A stretch of 47,401 nucleotides of DNA, from IMG/VR virus record IMGVR_UViG_3300036791_000683, positions 1 through 47,401 of that record; one strand, written 5' to 3'. The position numbers were made by a program, and so were the translations under genes. The DNA comes from a virus. The notes beneath the pieces were generated by a model, which made no database searches, was not told the DNA's origin, and worked only from the letters and a program-made list of their open reading frames with translations. Positions 1 through 6,437 of the stretch are shown here, piece by piece; position 1 is the first letter of the stretch; each line of letters opens with the position of its first letter.

Positions 1-23
1 CGCAATTCACCAAGGATGCTTTG
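1..23. repeat. Terminal direct repeat, left copy
   Basis: The first 23 bases are identical to the last 23 (47379-47401). The match stops exactly at the window ends. Together with the gene that reads through the join, this indicates a circular or circularly permuted molecule closed with a short overlap, or a very short true terminal repeat. The sequence alone cannot tell these apart. Confidence 0.9.
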
Positions 24-323
24 GCTTATCGTCGCTTTGCCAAGCAGGCCACCGCTCAAGGCTTCATTCAGGTGTCTGAAAACGGATCACCGCTTTGGAA
101 ATTCCAAAGAGGTTCTTGGACCCAAGAACGCATAACTGACGTGATGATCGGCATAGACGGCAAAACGATCTGGATCAAGCACACAGGGAAATCAGACCCC
201 ATCTCTATCCCTACTGCTTGGGACATTCCCCGCGCTCTTAGAGGTCGGACTCCACAAGAGCCCGCGCATGATCGAGCGCTACACTCATTTACGGAAGATA
301 CGACATGTGTCCAGCAATCTTAG
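1..323 (+). CDS. Hypothetical protein, 3' part of a gene spanning the ends
   Basis: The frame is open from base 1. Joined to the right end, it starts at ATG 47369 and encodes 110 residues beginning MRVTQFTKDALAYR. TTG at 21 is the only start inside this end and is probably not used, because the upstream part continues in frame with a natural N-terminus. The middle contains alternating hydrophobic and polar residues with a WIKHTG segment that looks like beta strands. No family is recognised. The last 19 bases overlap the next gene. The gene right before it across the join stops two bases before its ATG, so it sits in the rightward operon. Confidence 0.75.
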   Translation, partial: QFTKDALAYRRFAKQATAQGFIQVSENGSPLWKFQRGSWTQERITDVMIGIDGKTIWIKHTGKSDPISIPTAWDIPRALRGRTPQEPAHDRALHSFTEDTTCVQQS

Positions 324-499
324 ACGCCGCGGTGAAGCGGATCAAGGCGAAGGGTCGTTCGACCAGCAGCGCCTATGCGATTGCGACCAGCACGTTGCAG
401 AAAGCGGGCGAGCTGAAGAAGGGTCACAACACGCCGACGGCGAAGGGCGTGAAGCGTGGCAATATGACCCGAGCCCAGAGGCGCAAGACGCCGCCGTAA
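305..499 (+). CDS. Small basic phage protein, 64 aa
   Basis: ATG at 305 follows a GGAAGAT Shine-Dalgarno-like stretch at about 293 and overlaps the end of the preceding gene by 19 bp. The protein is Lys/Arg rich. It has an N-terminal helical part with the pattern AYAIATSTLQKAGELKKG, which I recognise as typical of small conserved phage proteins of unknown role, and a disordered basic tail. A nucleic-acid contact is possible given the charge, but no motif proves it. Confidence 0.7.
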   Translation: MCPAILDAAVKRIKAKGRSTSSAYAIATSTLQKAGELKKGHNTPTAKGVKRGNMTRAQRRKTPP

Positions 500-520
500 T
501 CATTCAAGCGAGGTTGGACA

Positions 521-712
521 ATGGCAAAAATGTCTAAGGGTCAAGGCTCGGCCAATTGCGGCGCAAAGAGCATGTCGAGCTACGCCAAACGGCCGCCGAA
601 GAGGAGCGGCGGCGTCGCCAATGACGTGGCTCAATGGGCTCCGCGATCGGCTGTGATGCCTCCGCCGGCCAAAGACACGACTTACCGCCGCGGCGGCAAG
701 CGAGGAGGTTAG
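521..712 (+). CDS. Small basic hypothetical protein, 63 aa
   Basis: ATG 521 lies 22 bases after the preceding stop, with an AGGTTGG ribosome site in front. The product is rich in Ser, Lys, Arg and Gly, probably disordered, and ends in a basic RRGGKRGG tail. It looks like a small nucleic-acid-binding or virion-associated protein, but no family is recognised. It is the last gene before a 148-bp gap holding hairpins and a promoter. Confidence 0.6.
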   Translation: MAKMSKGQGSANCGAKSMSSYAKRPPKRSGGVANDVAQWAPRSAVMPPPAKDTTYRRGGKRGG

Positions 713-771
713 GGAACGCCCGCCCAGGAGAAACCAAGCGAGCGTCCCCCGGAGCGGTGCTTCGCCCCGGC

Positions 772-796
772 GGTCGGGTCCGTGGCGGTCCCGACC
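772..796 (+). other. Hairpin before the 825 promoter
   Basis: GGTCGGG (772-778) and CCCGACC (790-796) form a 7-bp stem with an 11-base loop. A weaker GC-rich fold lies just upstream at about 749-770. No U run follows, only ACAATTTC, so it is not a classical intrinsic terminator. Its place between a gene end and a new promoter fits a transcript boundary. Confidence 0.35.
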
Positions 797-824
797 ACAA
801 TTTCAAGCTCTACCACATTTTGGC

Positions 825-853
825 TTGACTGTCTTATTTTTTTTCCATAAATT
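825..853 (+). promoter_or_regulatory. Sigma70-like promoter TTGACT-N17-TAAATT
   Basis: TTGACT (825-830) and TAAATT (848-853) are separated by 17 bases including a run of nine T. The same spacing and -10 hexamer occur at 6403-6431 and 39825-39853. The expected transcription start, about 860, coincides with GTG 861, so the transcript would be leaderless. Confidence 0.6.
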
Positions 854-860
854 ATTCACC

Positions 861-1349
861 GTGAAAACCGACACCAAAGCCGCAGCTCAGCTCGCCGATG
901 GCCATCTTTCCGAGACGCTCGAAAGGATGGTTAAAGAAAGCTATGAGCTGATAGAGAAAAAAGACCTTCCCGCGACAATTTCGCACTTCGCCGAAGCGCG
1001 CGAAATTGTGCGGGAATTAATAAGGCGAGCTGAAGAATTAAAAGAGCATATTGATCGGCTGAGCCATGAGCTGCTGCCGACGATGTTTGAAAATTCCAGC
1101 GTCAAAACCATCAATGTCGTAGGGGTTGGCCGGGCCACCGTTAATGACCACTGGTTCGTCTCTCTGGTTGACAAGCAAACCGGGCTCGATTGGCTGCGTT
1201 TGACCGGCAATGAGGGGCTGATTATCGAAACCGTGAATTCTCAAACGCTGGGCGCATTCGCCAAAGAAGAAGTTAAAGCCAAAAGATCGCTGCCAGACGA
1301 TATCTTTAGGGTTTACACTCAGCCGTATATATCGATCACAAAAACATGA
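861..1349 (+). CDS. Hypothetical helical protein, 162 aa
   Basis: The N-terminal two thirds is a charged helical region, probably coiled coil, with the segment REIVRELIRRAEELKEHID. The C-terminal part is mixed and beta-like. The frame is open back to a TTG at 825, but that lies in the -35 box and would add a Phe-rich leader. GTG 861 sits about 7 bases after the -10 box and is the likelier, leaderless start. The stop overlaps the ATG of the longer version of the next gene (ATGA). No family is recognised. The neighbouring SSB-like gene suggests a DNA-metabolism operon. Confidence 0.7.
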   Translation: MKTDTKAAAQLADGHLSETLERMVKESYELIEKKDLPATISHFAEAREIVRELIRRAEELKEHIDRLSHELLPTMFENSSVKTINVVGVGRATVNDHWFVSLVDKQTGLDWLRLTGNEGLIIETVNSQTLGAFAKEEVKAKRSLPDDIFRVYTQPYISITKT

Positions 1350-1396
1350 ACTACGATAAGCCGCATTATCGCTGGAATGGTCAAAGGTACGTCATC

Positions 1397-2266
1397 ATGG
1401 CAAACGAGATCGTCAAGCAAGAGAACGCCGCGGTCCCCGATTGGATGCGCGAAGCATCGACCGGCGCGAGCATCGGCAATATCGATGCGAGCGATCTGAA
1501 GCCGCCGCGGCTTAAGGTTCTCGCTGGCATGAGCCCGGAAGTCATGGACGGCGTTCCCAACGCCTTGCCTGGCAATTTTTGGCTAACCATCCTCAACCTC
1601 AATCTCGGCAAAGAGGTGACCGGTTCCCCGATCATGCTCAAAAAGACCTATCAGCTGTGGGCGCCGCGAGTCAGTGGCGGCGAAGTAAAAGGGCCGTTGG
1701 CGACGGCGTCCGACGCCATTCATTGGGATATTCCCAATCAGGTGTTCGAAGTTCAATTCCAAGGCAATCCGAAAATCTACAAATGGCATATTAAGAACAC
1801 CGTGTTTGAGAACCGGATGAACGAATTTGGATCGAGCCAGGACGACAACCCGGACTCCAAGCCGGCGGCCATTCTGACCTATGACGTGTTGTGGCTGATC
1901 GACATGCCGCATGGTCGCAAGCAATTGTGCGTCTTCACCAACAGCCGGACCGGAACCGCCAAGACCCAGAATTTCATCACCGCGACCAAGGCCATGGGCG
2001 TTGATCATTTCTATCAACGCTATCGCATTGGTATCCAGAAAAAGACCGGACCAAGTGGAGACCCGTATTTTACCTACGATTATAATTATCTCGGCAATGT
2101 CCAAAATCAACAAGAGGCCAAAGAGCATCGGGCGCTCTATGACCAATATTCCAATAGCGGCTTTGTGACCGACGTGGCCGCGGAAGCTGACGCGTTACAG
2201 GCTGAGAAAATCAGGAAATGGGGCAAGCCGCCGAGCGAGGACGATAAAGAAGAGATTCCATTCTGA
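1397..2266 (+). CDS. Putative phage single-stranded-DNA-binding protein, 289 aa
   Basis: The protein begins MANEIVKQENAAVPDW, continues with a DLKPPRLKVLAG segment typical of a conserved phage family, and has a central region rich in aromatic residues and beta strands. It ends in an acidic tail, DDKEEIPF, which closely resembles the DDDIPF tip by which bacterial SSB recruits partner proteins. SSB function is an inference from this tail, from size and from position beside helicase, nuclease and methylase genes. ATG 1397 has an AAAGG site 9 bases upstream. An in-frame ATG at 1346, overlapping the preceding stop but without a ribosome site, would give 306 aa. Confidence 0.65.
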   Translation: MANEIVKQENAAVPDWMREASTGASIGNIDASDLKPPRLKVLAGMSPEVMDGVPNALPGNFWLTILNLNLGKEVTGSPIMLKKTYQLWAPRVSGGEVKGPLATASDAIHWDIPNQVFEVQFQGNPKIYKWHIKNTVFENRMNEFGSSQDDNPDSKPAAILTYDVLWLIDMPHGRKQLCVFTNSRTGTAKTQNFITATKAMGVDHFYQRYRIGIQKKTGPSGDPYFTYDYNYLGNVQNQQEAKEHRALYDQYSNSGFVTDVAAEADALQAEKIRKWGKPPSEDDKEEIPF

Positions 2267-2286
2267 AATGGAGGTTAAGAATAAAA

Positions 2287-2457
2287 ATGATCCAGCGTCC
2301 AGTCGACGATAAATGCTATGCGCTCGCCAATGATTTCCTCAGGATCAAGGGCGCGACCGAGGACGAAGTGTGGGAGTTAGCTAAGATATTGCAAGATGCG
2401 TGCGAGGACGCCTGCCGCAAAGTCGAAAAGAGGAAGCCGAACGATGTTGCGGAATAA
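2287..2457 (+). CDS. Small acidic helical protein, 56 aa
   Basis: This short gene starts at ATG 2287, 12 bases after GGAGG (2270-2274), and ends TAA 2455-2457. The product starts MIQRPVDDKCYALANDFLRI and is amphipathic and helical, with three cysteines and a charged tail. It lies in the operon direction right after the SSB-like gene and fills a gap that would otherwise be about 280 bp. No family is recognised. Confidence 0.65.
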   Translation: MIQRPVDDKCYALANDFLRIKGATEDEVWELAKILQDACEDACRKVEKRKPNDVAE

Positions 2458-2541
2458 AAGGAGGTGATGCCCGATCGAACCTGACCCCGCAGACATAACA
2501 ACCGGCCCCGGCTAATACCGGGGCCAACAAAAAGGGTGCTT
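2456..2541 (+). promoter_or_regulatory. Leader with extended SD, hairpin and GGGTGCTT box
   Basis: AAAAGGAGGTGAT (2456-2468) matches almost the whole anti-Shine-Dalgarno complement, but the only nearby ATG (2467) opens a five-codon frame and is too close to the site. Then comes a perfect 8-bp hairpin, GGCCCCGG (2504-2511) with CCGGGGCC (2518-2525), followed at once by AACAAAAAGGGTGCTT (2526-2541) and ATG 2547. The same AACAAAAAGGGTGCTT precedes the gene at 9161. It is probably a translation-control element. Confidence 0.5.
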
Positions 2542-2546
2542 TAAAA

Positions 2547-2759
2547 ATGCCAATCGAACCGATCGACCCCACGGAATACGAACGCATGACCGCAGAAGTG
2601 ACCCGCACCATCATCAGCCGAAGCATCGAGATCGCCTATCCGATGTTTTCCTCTCAAGATCGCGAGGCTATGTTTGTCGGTGTGATCGACCGGCTAGCGC
2701 GCATGCGCGGCTGGTCAATTCGGCGCGATTTCATTCGAGGGGAGGACAACGATGAATGA
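2547..2759 (+). CDS. Hypothetical protein, 70 aa
   Basis: ATG 2547 follows the GGGTGCTT leader shared with two other genes. The protein (MPIEPIDPTEYERMTAEVTR) is predominantly helical, with a charged C-terminus RGEDNDE. Its first codons resemble those of the 9161 gene, MAIEQI, although the two products differ afterwards. Its stop overlaps the next start by 8 bases. No function is recognised. Confidence 0.65.
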   Translation: MPIEPIDPTEYERMTAEVTRTIISRSIEIAYPMFSSQDREAMFVGVIDRLARMRGWSIRRDFIRGEDNDE

Positions 2760-3174
2760 CGCCAGGCTTGCCAAGATCCGGGCGCTGGCCAGCGATCCGC
2801 GCGGCGACCCGGCCATTCGGGCCATTGCTCAATCGACGCTGAAACGCTTCGGCGCTCCTGAGAAAGAGGAGCCGCGCGCCGCCAAGCCATGGCGCGATCC
2901 ACGCCATCCCGGGGTGAAGACGTCGGCCGAGTATGATCGTTTTCGGTTCATGGATCTCGGATCGTGGCGGCAAACCGAGAATGGCAATCCCACTTTCACC
3001 ATCTCTCTTAAAGGCCATTCGTGGCGCGTGGTCTTGTTTAAGCATAAAAAAAGACCAACTTATGGCTGGATGTTGACTGACGCGATTTATGATAAGCCCC
3101 CAGAATTTTCTCACCCATTCGAGACCATGGCGGAGGCGCATGAGGATGTATGGAGGACATTGAACAAGATATAG
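2752..3174 (+). CDS. Hypothetical phage protein, 140 aa
   Basis: The N-terminus, KIRALASDPRGDPAIRAIAQ, is a helical pair reminiscent of the start of DUF2786-like proteins. The C-terminal half (residues 65-140) is a compact mixed domain with several Trp and Phe. The family link is weak and I assign no function. Start and stop overlap both neighbours (8 and 25 bp), as expected for a tightly coupled early operon. Confidence 0.65.
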   Translation: MNDARLAKIRALASDPRGDPAIRAIAQSTLKRFGAPEKEEPRAAKPWRDPRHPGVKTSAEYDRFRFMDLGSWRQTENGNPTFTISLKGHSWRVVLFKHKKRPTYGWMLTDAIYDKPPEFSHPFETMAEAHEDVWRTLNKI

Positions 3175-3371
3175 ATTATGCGTTCCATCTAACGATGTAC
3201 GAAGTGCTCGAACTGGCCCTTCACCATTGCGATCAGGCTAAGAAGGCTGAGAATCTTATAATAATGGGTTTTCGTTTAAAGCAGGCGTCGCGCGCTTTGC
3301 GTTCCGCCTTGGAGATCTATGGTTCACACTTAGAAGAGGTGCTTAAAAGAGGAACAGAGGAACAGAAATGA
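3150..3371 (+). CDS. Small helical protein, 73 aa
   Basis: The start overlaps the preceding gene by 25 bp. A GAGG ribosome site lies just upstream and supports ATG 3150. The product is almost entirely alpha-helical with alternating Leu/Ala and charged residues, compatible with a helical bundle or dimer. Its stop overlaps the next ATG as ATGA. No family is recognised. Confidence 0.6.
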   Translation: MEDIEQDIDYAFHLTMYEVLELALHHCDQAKKAENLIIMGFRLKQASRALRSALEIYGSHLEEVLKRGTEEQK

Positions 3372-3754
3372 ACAGGTATACGCTTACCATCCAGCTGGAC
3401 AATAAGGACCAATTCCAGCATTTCGTTGATGAAATCGGTCCGCTTATCGGGACCGTGGTCCTTAAGGTTACGCACGACGCCGGCATCGATGAAGTCCAGC
3501 CCGCCGCCGCCTCCATGCATACGATGCGCGCGCCGCGCGCGCCGCGCGTTTCGAAGGTCAACACCGCCATTATCAACGCGCTGCGCAGCGGCGACAAGGG
3601 GGTCAAGGAACTCAAGCAGGCGCTTGAGGACGCCCGCCTATCGCCCGGCTCGCTGTCGACCGGGCTCGCACAGCTGCAAAAAGCGGCGCAAGTCGAGCGC
3701 CTGGGCGGCGGCCTCTACGGGCTCCGCAACGACGTCAAAGAAGCGGCGGAGTGA
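3368..3754 (+). CDS. Putative winged-helix protein, 128 aa
   Basis: Residues 1-45 form a small beta/alpha domain. Residues 50-60 are a Pro/Arg linker (MRAPRAPRV). Residues 62-120 read as a winged helix: a first helix with NTAIINAL, a second with GVKELKQALEDA, a recognition helix with SLSTGLAQLQKA, and a wing with ERLGGGLYGL. It is therefore a likely DNA-binding regulator or accessory factor of the early region. Start (ATGA) and stop (GTGA) overlap both neighbours by 4 bp. Confidence 0.65.
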   Translation: MNRYTLTIQLDNKDQFQHFVDEIGPLIGTVVLKVTHDAGIDEVQPAAASMHTMRAPRAPRVSKVNTAIINALRSGDKGVKELKQALEDARLSPGSLSTGLAQLQKAAQVERLGGGLYGLRNDVKEAAE

Positions 3755-4116
3755 AAAACGAAGCCGACTATAAGCGCGAGCTGGTCGCGGAGGTGAAAGC
3801 CCTCCGCGGCGGCTGGGCGCGCCGGATCGAAGATCGCTGGGCGGTCGGCGTGCTCGATCTGATTTTGAAACTTCCAGATCATCCGCCGATCTTCGCGGAA
3901 GGCAAGATGATCGATGGACACAAATTTGGGCCGACCGAGCGGCAATGGGTCGAAGGCGAGCGCATGCAGCACGCAGGCTTGAAGGTCTTGCTGCTAGGCT
4001 GGAGAGAAGGAATCATGTCAGTTTCGCCCTGGGTCAAACAAGCCGACCGGCGCAAATGTGCAAATGGCGTCGACTTTATCCAAACCCTAAAGGAATATCT
4101 CAATGAACCTCGATGA
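3751..4116 (+). CDS. PD-(D/E)XK nuclease, VRR-NUC-like, 121 aa
   Basis: The length and pattern match small phage VRR-NUC or Holliday-junction-nuclease-like proteins. The core is visible: Asp36 in GVLDLIL, the E50-G51-K52 E-x-K motif after a beta strand, and Gln65 in the following PTERQ helix. These residues coordinate metal and cut DNA in the family. The start is GTG 3751, overlapping the preceding stop (GTGA). It probably acts in recombination, repair or packaging of replicative DNA together with the SSB-like protein and helicases of this arm. Confidence 0.7.
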   Translation: MKNEADYKRELVAEVKALRGGWARRIEDRWAVGVLDLILKLPDHPPIFAEGKMIDGHKFGPTERQWVEGERMQHAGLKVLLLGWREGIMSVSPWVKQADRRKCANGVDFIQTLKEYLNEPR

Positions 4117-4450
4117 TCATCTCCGCGACCGGCAGAACGCTTACGGTCCCTTTGAAGAGACCGCGGCGATCGCCCAGGCTCTTAAGCTATTGGTGCGCCG
4201 CGGCAAGAATTGGGACGCCCTCAGCAACGAGGGCAAAGAGGCGCTGGAGAACGTTTGCACCTTGATCGCTCGGATCTTGACTGGCGACGGCGCCGATCCG
4301 GAGCATTGGAACAACGCCGCCGGGTTCATGCGCATGCGCGGCGTCGCGCTCAGCTCTTCGCTCGAACTCGGGATCTCGCGCATCACCAATCGGCTGCGAA
4401 CGCGCACTTTAGAGCCGGTCAAGTCAGAGGATGGGGATGGCGCGGCATGA
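4103..4450 (+). CDS. DUF6378-like phage protein, 115 aa
   Basis: The protein shows the order typical of this phage family: R.NAYG near the N-terminus, a central helix, then RILTGDGADPEHWNNAAGF. The residues DPEHW..AAG match the DHW.DIAGY signature of DUF6378. Function is unknown. The C-terminal 40 residues are charged and probably disordered. It overlaps the nuclease gene by 14 bp and the next gene by 4 bp. Confidence 0.6.
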   Translation: MNLDDHLRDRQNAYGPFEETAAIAQALKLLVRRGKNWDALSNEGKEALENVCTLIARILTGDGADPEHWNNAAGFMRMRGVALSSSLELGISRITNRLRTRTLEPVKSEDGDGAA

Positions 4451-4653
4451 AATTCCCCAACCTGAACGAACGGCAGGAGCTGACCATGAATGACGCGCTG
4501 GAATCGTTGAAGGCGGTTGGTGTTTCTTATGTGCTGTTCGCCAAGGGTGAGGGGCCGGCCTGCGTGATGGTTAGCAACATCGAGGTGGAGAGCGCCTTTT
4601 CGCTGGTTGAAGAAGGCTTGAAAGTGGCGAAGAGCGATGCGCGATTTAACTGA
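4447..4653 (+). CDS. Small hypothetical protein, 68 or 55 aa
   Basis: ATG 4447 overlaps the previous stop as ATGA, giving 68 residues. ATG 4486 has a better ribosome site (AGGAG seven bases upstream) and gives 55 residues starting MNDALESLKAVG. Both may be used. The shared part forms an alpha-beta-beta-alpha pattern with SYVLFAKGEG and VMVSNIEVE strands. No family is recognised. Confidence 0.55.
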   Translation: MKFPNLNERQELTMNDALESLKAVGVSYVLFAKGEGPACVMVSNIEVESAFSLVEEGLKVAKSDARFN

Positions 4654-4999
4654 GCTCAATAGTTTTCGCGATCGCTCCCAGCATGTGTTCGAGCGCTACG
4701 GGACTTTCGGCGATGATAAGTCTGGCGCGTTTCAGATCCCGCATCCCGCCACCGGAGTGAAGCTTACATGTATAGCGGCGGCCGGTGACGGTTGGGATCA
4801 CGTTTCCGTAAGCTTATCTAATCGCTGTCCCAACTGGGTGGAAATGGAGTTTGTCAAACGCCGCTTTTTTCGTGACGACGAAGTCGCCATGCAGCTGCAT
4901 GTGAAAGTTAAAGATCATATCAACGTTCATCCTTATGTTCTGCACTTGTGGCGTCCGCACCATCAACCAATCCCTGTCCCGCCAAAGGAGTATGTGTGA
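4637..4999 (+). CDS. DUF7694-like phage protein, 120 aa
   Basis: The order WDHVSVSLSNRCPNWVEMEF (residues 53-72), then FFRDDEVAMQLHV and HPYVLHLWRP near the C-terminus, is the signature I associate with DUF7694 phage proteins. The family is common in phages of Proteobacteria and has no known function. Conserved His, Trp and Cys residues suggest a compact beta domain. It overlaps the preceding gene by 17 bp, and its stop shares a base with the next ATG (TGATG). Confidence 0.7.
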   Translation: MRDLTELNSFRDRSQHVFERYGTFGDDKSGAFQIPHPATGVKLTCIAAAGDGWDHVSVSLSNRCPNWVEMEFVKRRFFRDDEVAMQLHVKVKDHINVHPYVLHLWRPHHQPIPVPPKEYV

Positions 5000-5199
5000 T
5001 GCCAATCGCCTGGGTCAGTCCGCCGAAATGGGAATATTTAATCGAACGGTTTCCGGGCGACATGGACGCTATCGAAGTCGGCGCAATGTGCAATGAGCGG
5101 GGCGGGCAAGGTTGGGAATTGGTTACAGTCGACGTCAGCACCCGCTTGGCTTGGTTCAAGCGTATGATCCCCAAGGAACCGTCTGATGATGACGAATGA
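4999..5199 (+). CDS. DUF4177-like small protein, 66 aa
   Basis: KWEYLIERFP, a helix, then GGQGWELVTVDVSTRLAWFKR matches the short DUF4177 pattern (KWEY...GWELV...). The fold is probably one helix against a sheet. Function is unknown. ATG 4999 overlaps the preceding TGA, and an AAAGGAG site lies at 4984-4990. The C-terminus overlaps the next gene by 14 bp. Confidence 0.65.
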   Translation: MPIAWVSPPKWEYLIERFPGDMDAIEVGAMCNERGGQGWELVTVDVSTRLAWFKRMIPKEPSDDDE

Positions 5200-5398
5200 A
5201 GACGCTGCGATTATCAAAGGCATGCTCAGGCGTGGAGACAAGCAGCAATGGATAGCCGCTTGGTTCGGGGGAGAAATCAACTCCGGCAGAGTTGCGGAGA
5301 TATCGACGGGGGCCAAATTTGCCGAGATTAACGCCGCTGCCGAGGAAGATCTCCCGCCGCCTGGCCCGTACATCTCTGGGCGCGCCGCTCGGGAGTGA
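5186..5398 (+). CDS. Small HTH-like protein, 70 aa
   Basis: The pattern DKQQWIAAWFGGEINSGRVA followed by EISTGAKFAEI reads as a short helix-turn-helix, after which comes an acidic and Pro-rich tail (EEDLPPPGPY). Related small proteins are common in phages of Alphaproteobacteria. It may bind DNA, but no target can be proposed. ATG 5186 or the adjacent ATG 5189 could be used. Confidence 0.6.
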   Translation: MMTNEDAAIIKGMLRRGDKQQWIAAWFGGEINSGRVAEISTGAKFAEINAAAEEDLPPPGPYISGRAARE

Positions 5399-5404
5399 GG
5401 ACAA

Positions 5405-6397
5405 GTGGAGCTGGTCAGATACAACGCGGCGCGCCAGGCGCTAGCGGAAGCCCATCGCGTCGACGAAGCTAAGAGCATCCGAGACAAGGCTGTCGCCATG
5501 CAGGCGTATGCGCGCCAGGCCAAGGACGGTGAATTGATCGCAATGGCGACTGAGATCCGTCTGCGCGCCGAGCGCCGCGCTGGCGAGCTTCTGATCGAGA
5601 TGCGTGAGAGCGGGGAGCGCGCGTCGGGCGGCGACGTAAGAAAAGAGTTTCGGCCCGCTACTCTTTCCGACATCGGCGTGACCAAGACGCAATCGTCACG
5701 CTGGCAAAAGCTCGCGCAGATGCCCGATGATACGTTTGAGACACGCCTTGAGACACTGAAGAGCGCAGTCGTCCGTTCAGTCGAAGCGAGCGCTGCTGAG
5801 CGTACCGCTGAGAAGAAGGAAGAGCGCGAGGCCCGCGAACGGGAGCTGGCTGCCCAGCAGACCGCGCTGCCGACTAAGCGTTATGGCGTCATCCTGGCTG
5901 ACCCCGAATGGCGCTTCGAAGTCTATAGCCGGGAGACCGGTATGGACCGCGCGGCTGATAATCACTATCCCACATCGGTCACGGACGAGATCTGCGTTCG
6001 TCCGGTCTGGAGCATAGCGGCGGACGATTGCGCGCTATTCCTCTGGGCGACAGTCCCTATGCTCCCTGACGCCCTGCGTGTCATGGAGGCTTGGGGGTTC
6101 GCCTACAAGTCCCATTGCGTCTGGATAAAGAATCGCATCGGGACTGGCTATTGGTTCCGCAACAAGCATGAACTTTTGCTGATCGGGACTAAGGGGTCGA
6201 TCCCGGCCCCGGCTATGGGAGCACAATTCGCCTCGGTGATAGACGCTTCTGTCAGCGAGCATTCAGAGAAGCCCGATGTTTTTCTTGAGCTGATCGACAG
6301 CTATTTTCCAAATCTTCCCAAGATCGAGCTAAACGCTCGCCGTTGTCGCAATGGCTGGGATGCTTGGGGCTATGAGGCTCCAATCCGCGATGAATAA
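5405..6397 (+). CDS. MT-A70 family DNA N6-adenine methyltransferase, 330 aa
   Basis: Residues 1-150 are a charged helical N-terminal domain that may read DNA or bind partners. Residues 155-320 are an MT-A70 methyltransferase domain, with the catalytic DPPW-type motif present as D166-P-E-W169, then an LFLWAT strand and a [15 protein letters not shown] segment. DPEW in place of DPPW occurs in a phage subgroup, so it need not mean loss of activity. The likely reaction is SAM-dependent methylation of adenine N6 in phage DNA, for restriction evasion or for control by methylation. The start is GTG 5405 with a GTGAGGA site upstream. Confidence 0.85.
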   Translation: MELVRYNAARQALAEAHRVDEAKSIRDKAVAMQAYARQAKDGELIAMATEIRLRAERRAGELLIEMRESGERASGGDVRKEFRPATLSDIGVTKTQSSRWQKLAQMPDDTFETRLETLKSAVVRSVEASAAERTAEKKEEREARERELAAQQTALPTKRYGVILADPEWRFEVYSRETGMDRAADNHYPTSVTDEICVRPVWSIAADDCALFLWATVPMLPDALRVMEAWGFAYKSHCVWIKNRIGTGYWFRNKHELLLIGTKGSIPAPAMGAQFASVIDASVSEHSEKPDVFLELIDSYFPNLPKIELNARRCRNGWDAWGYEAPIRDE

Positions 6398-6402
6398 AAA
6401 TC

Positions 6403-6431
6403 TTGACAACCTGAACCGATGGGATTAAATT
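6403..6431 (+). promoter_or_regulatory. Sigma70-like promoter TTGACA-N17-TAAATT
   Basis: A perfect -35 TTGACA (6403-6408), exactly 17 bases, then TAAATT (6426-6431). ATG 6438 follows six bases after the -10, so transcription would begin at or near the start codon. No ribosome site is present, which supports leaderless initiation of the helicase gene. Confidence 0.7.
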
Positions 6432-6437
6432 CCTAAC

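Noticed and set aside
713-824. tRNA-like folding in the gap before the first promoter
   Set aside because: One T-arm-like hairpin is present, but no acceptor stem, D arm or anticodon arm can be formed.
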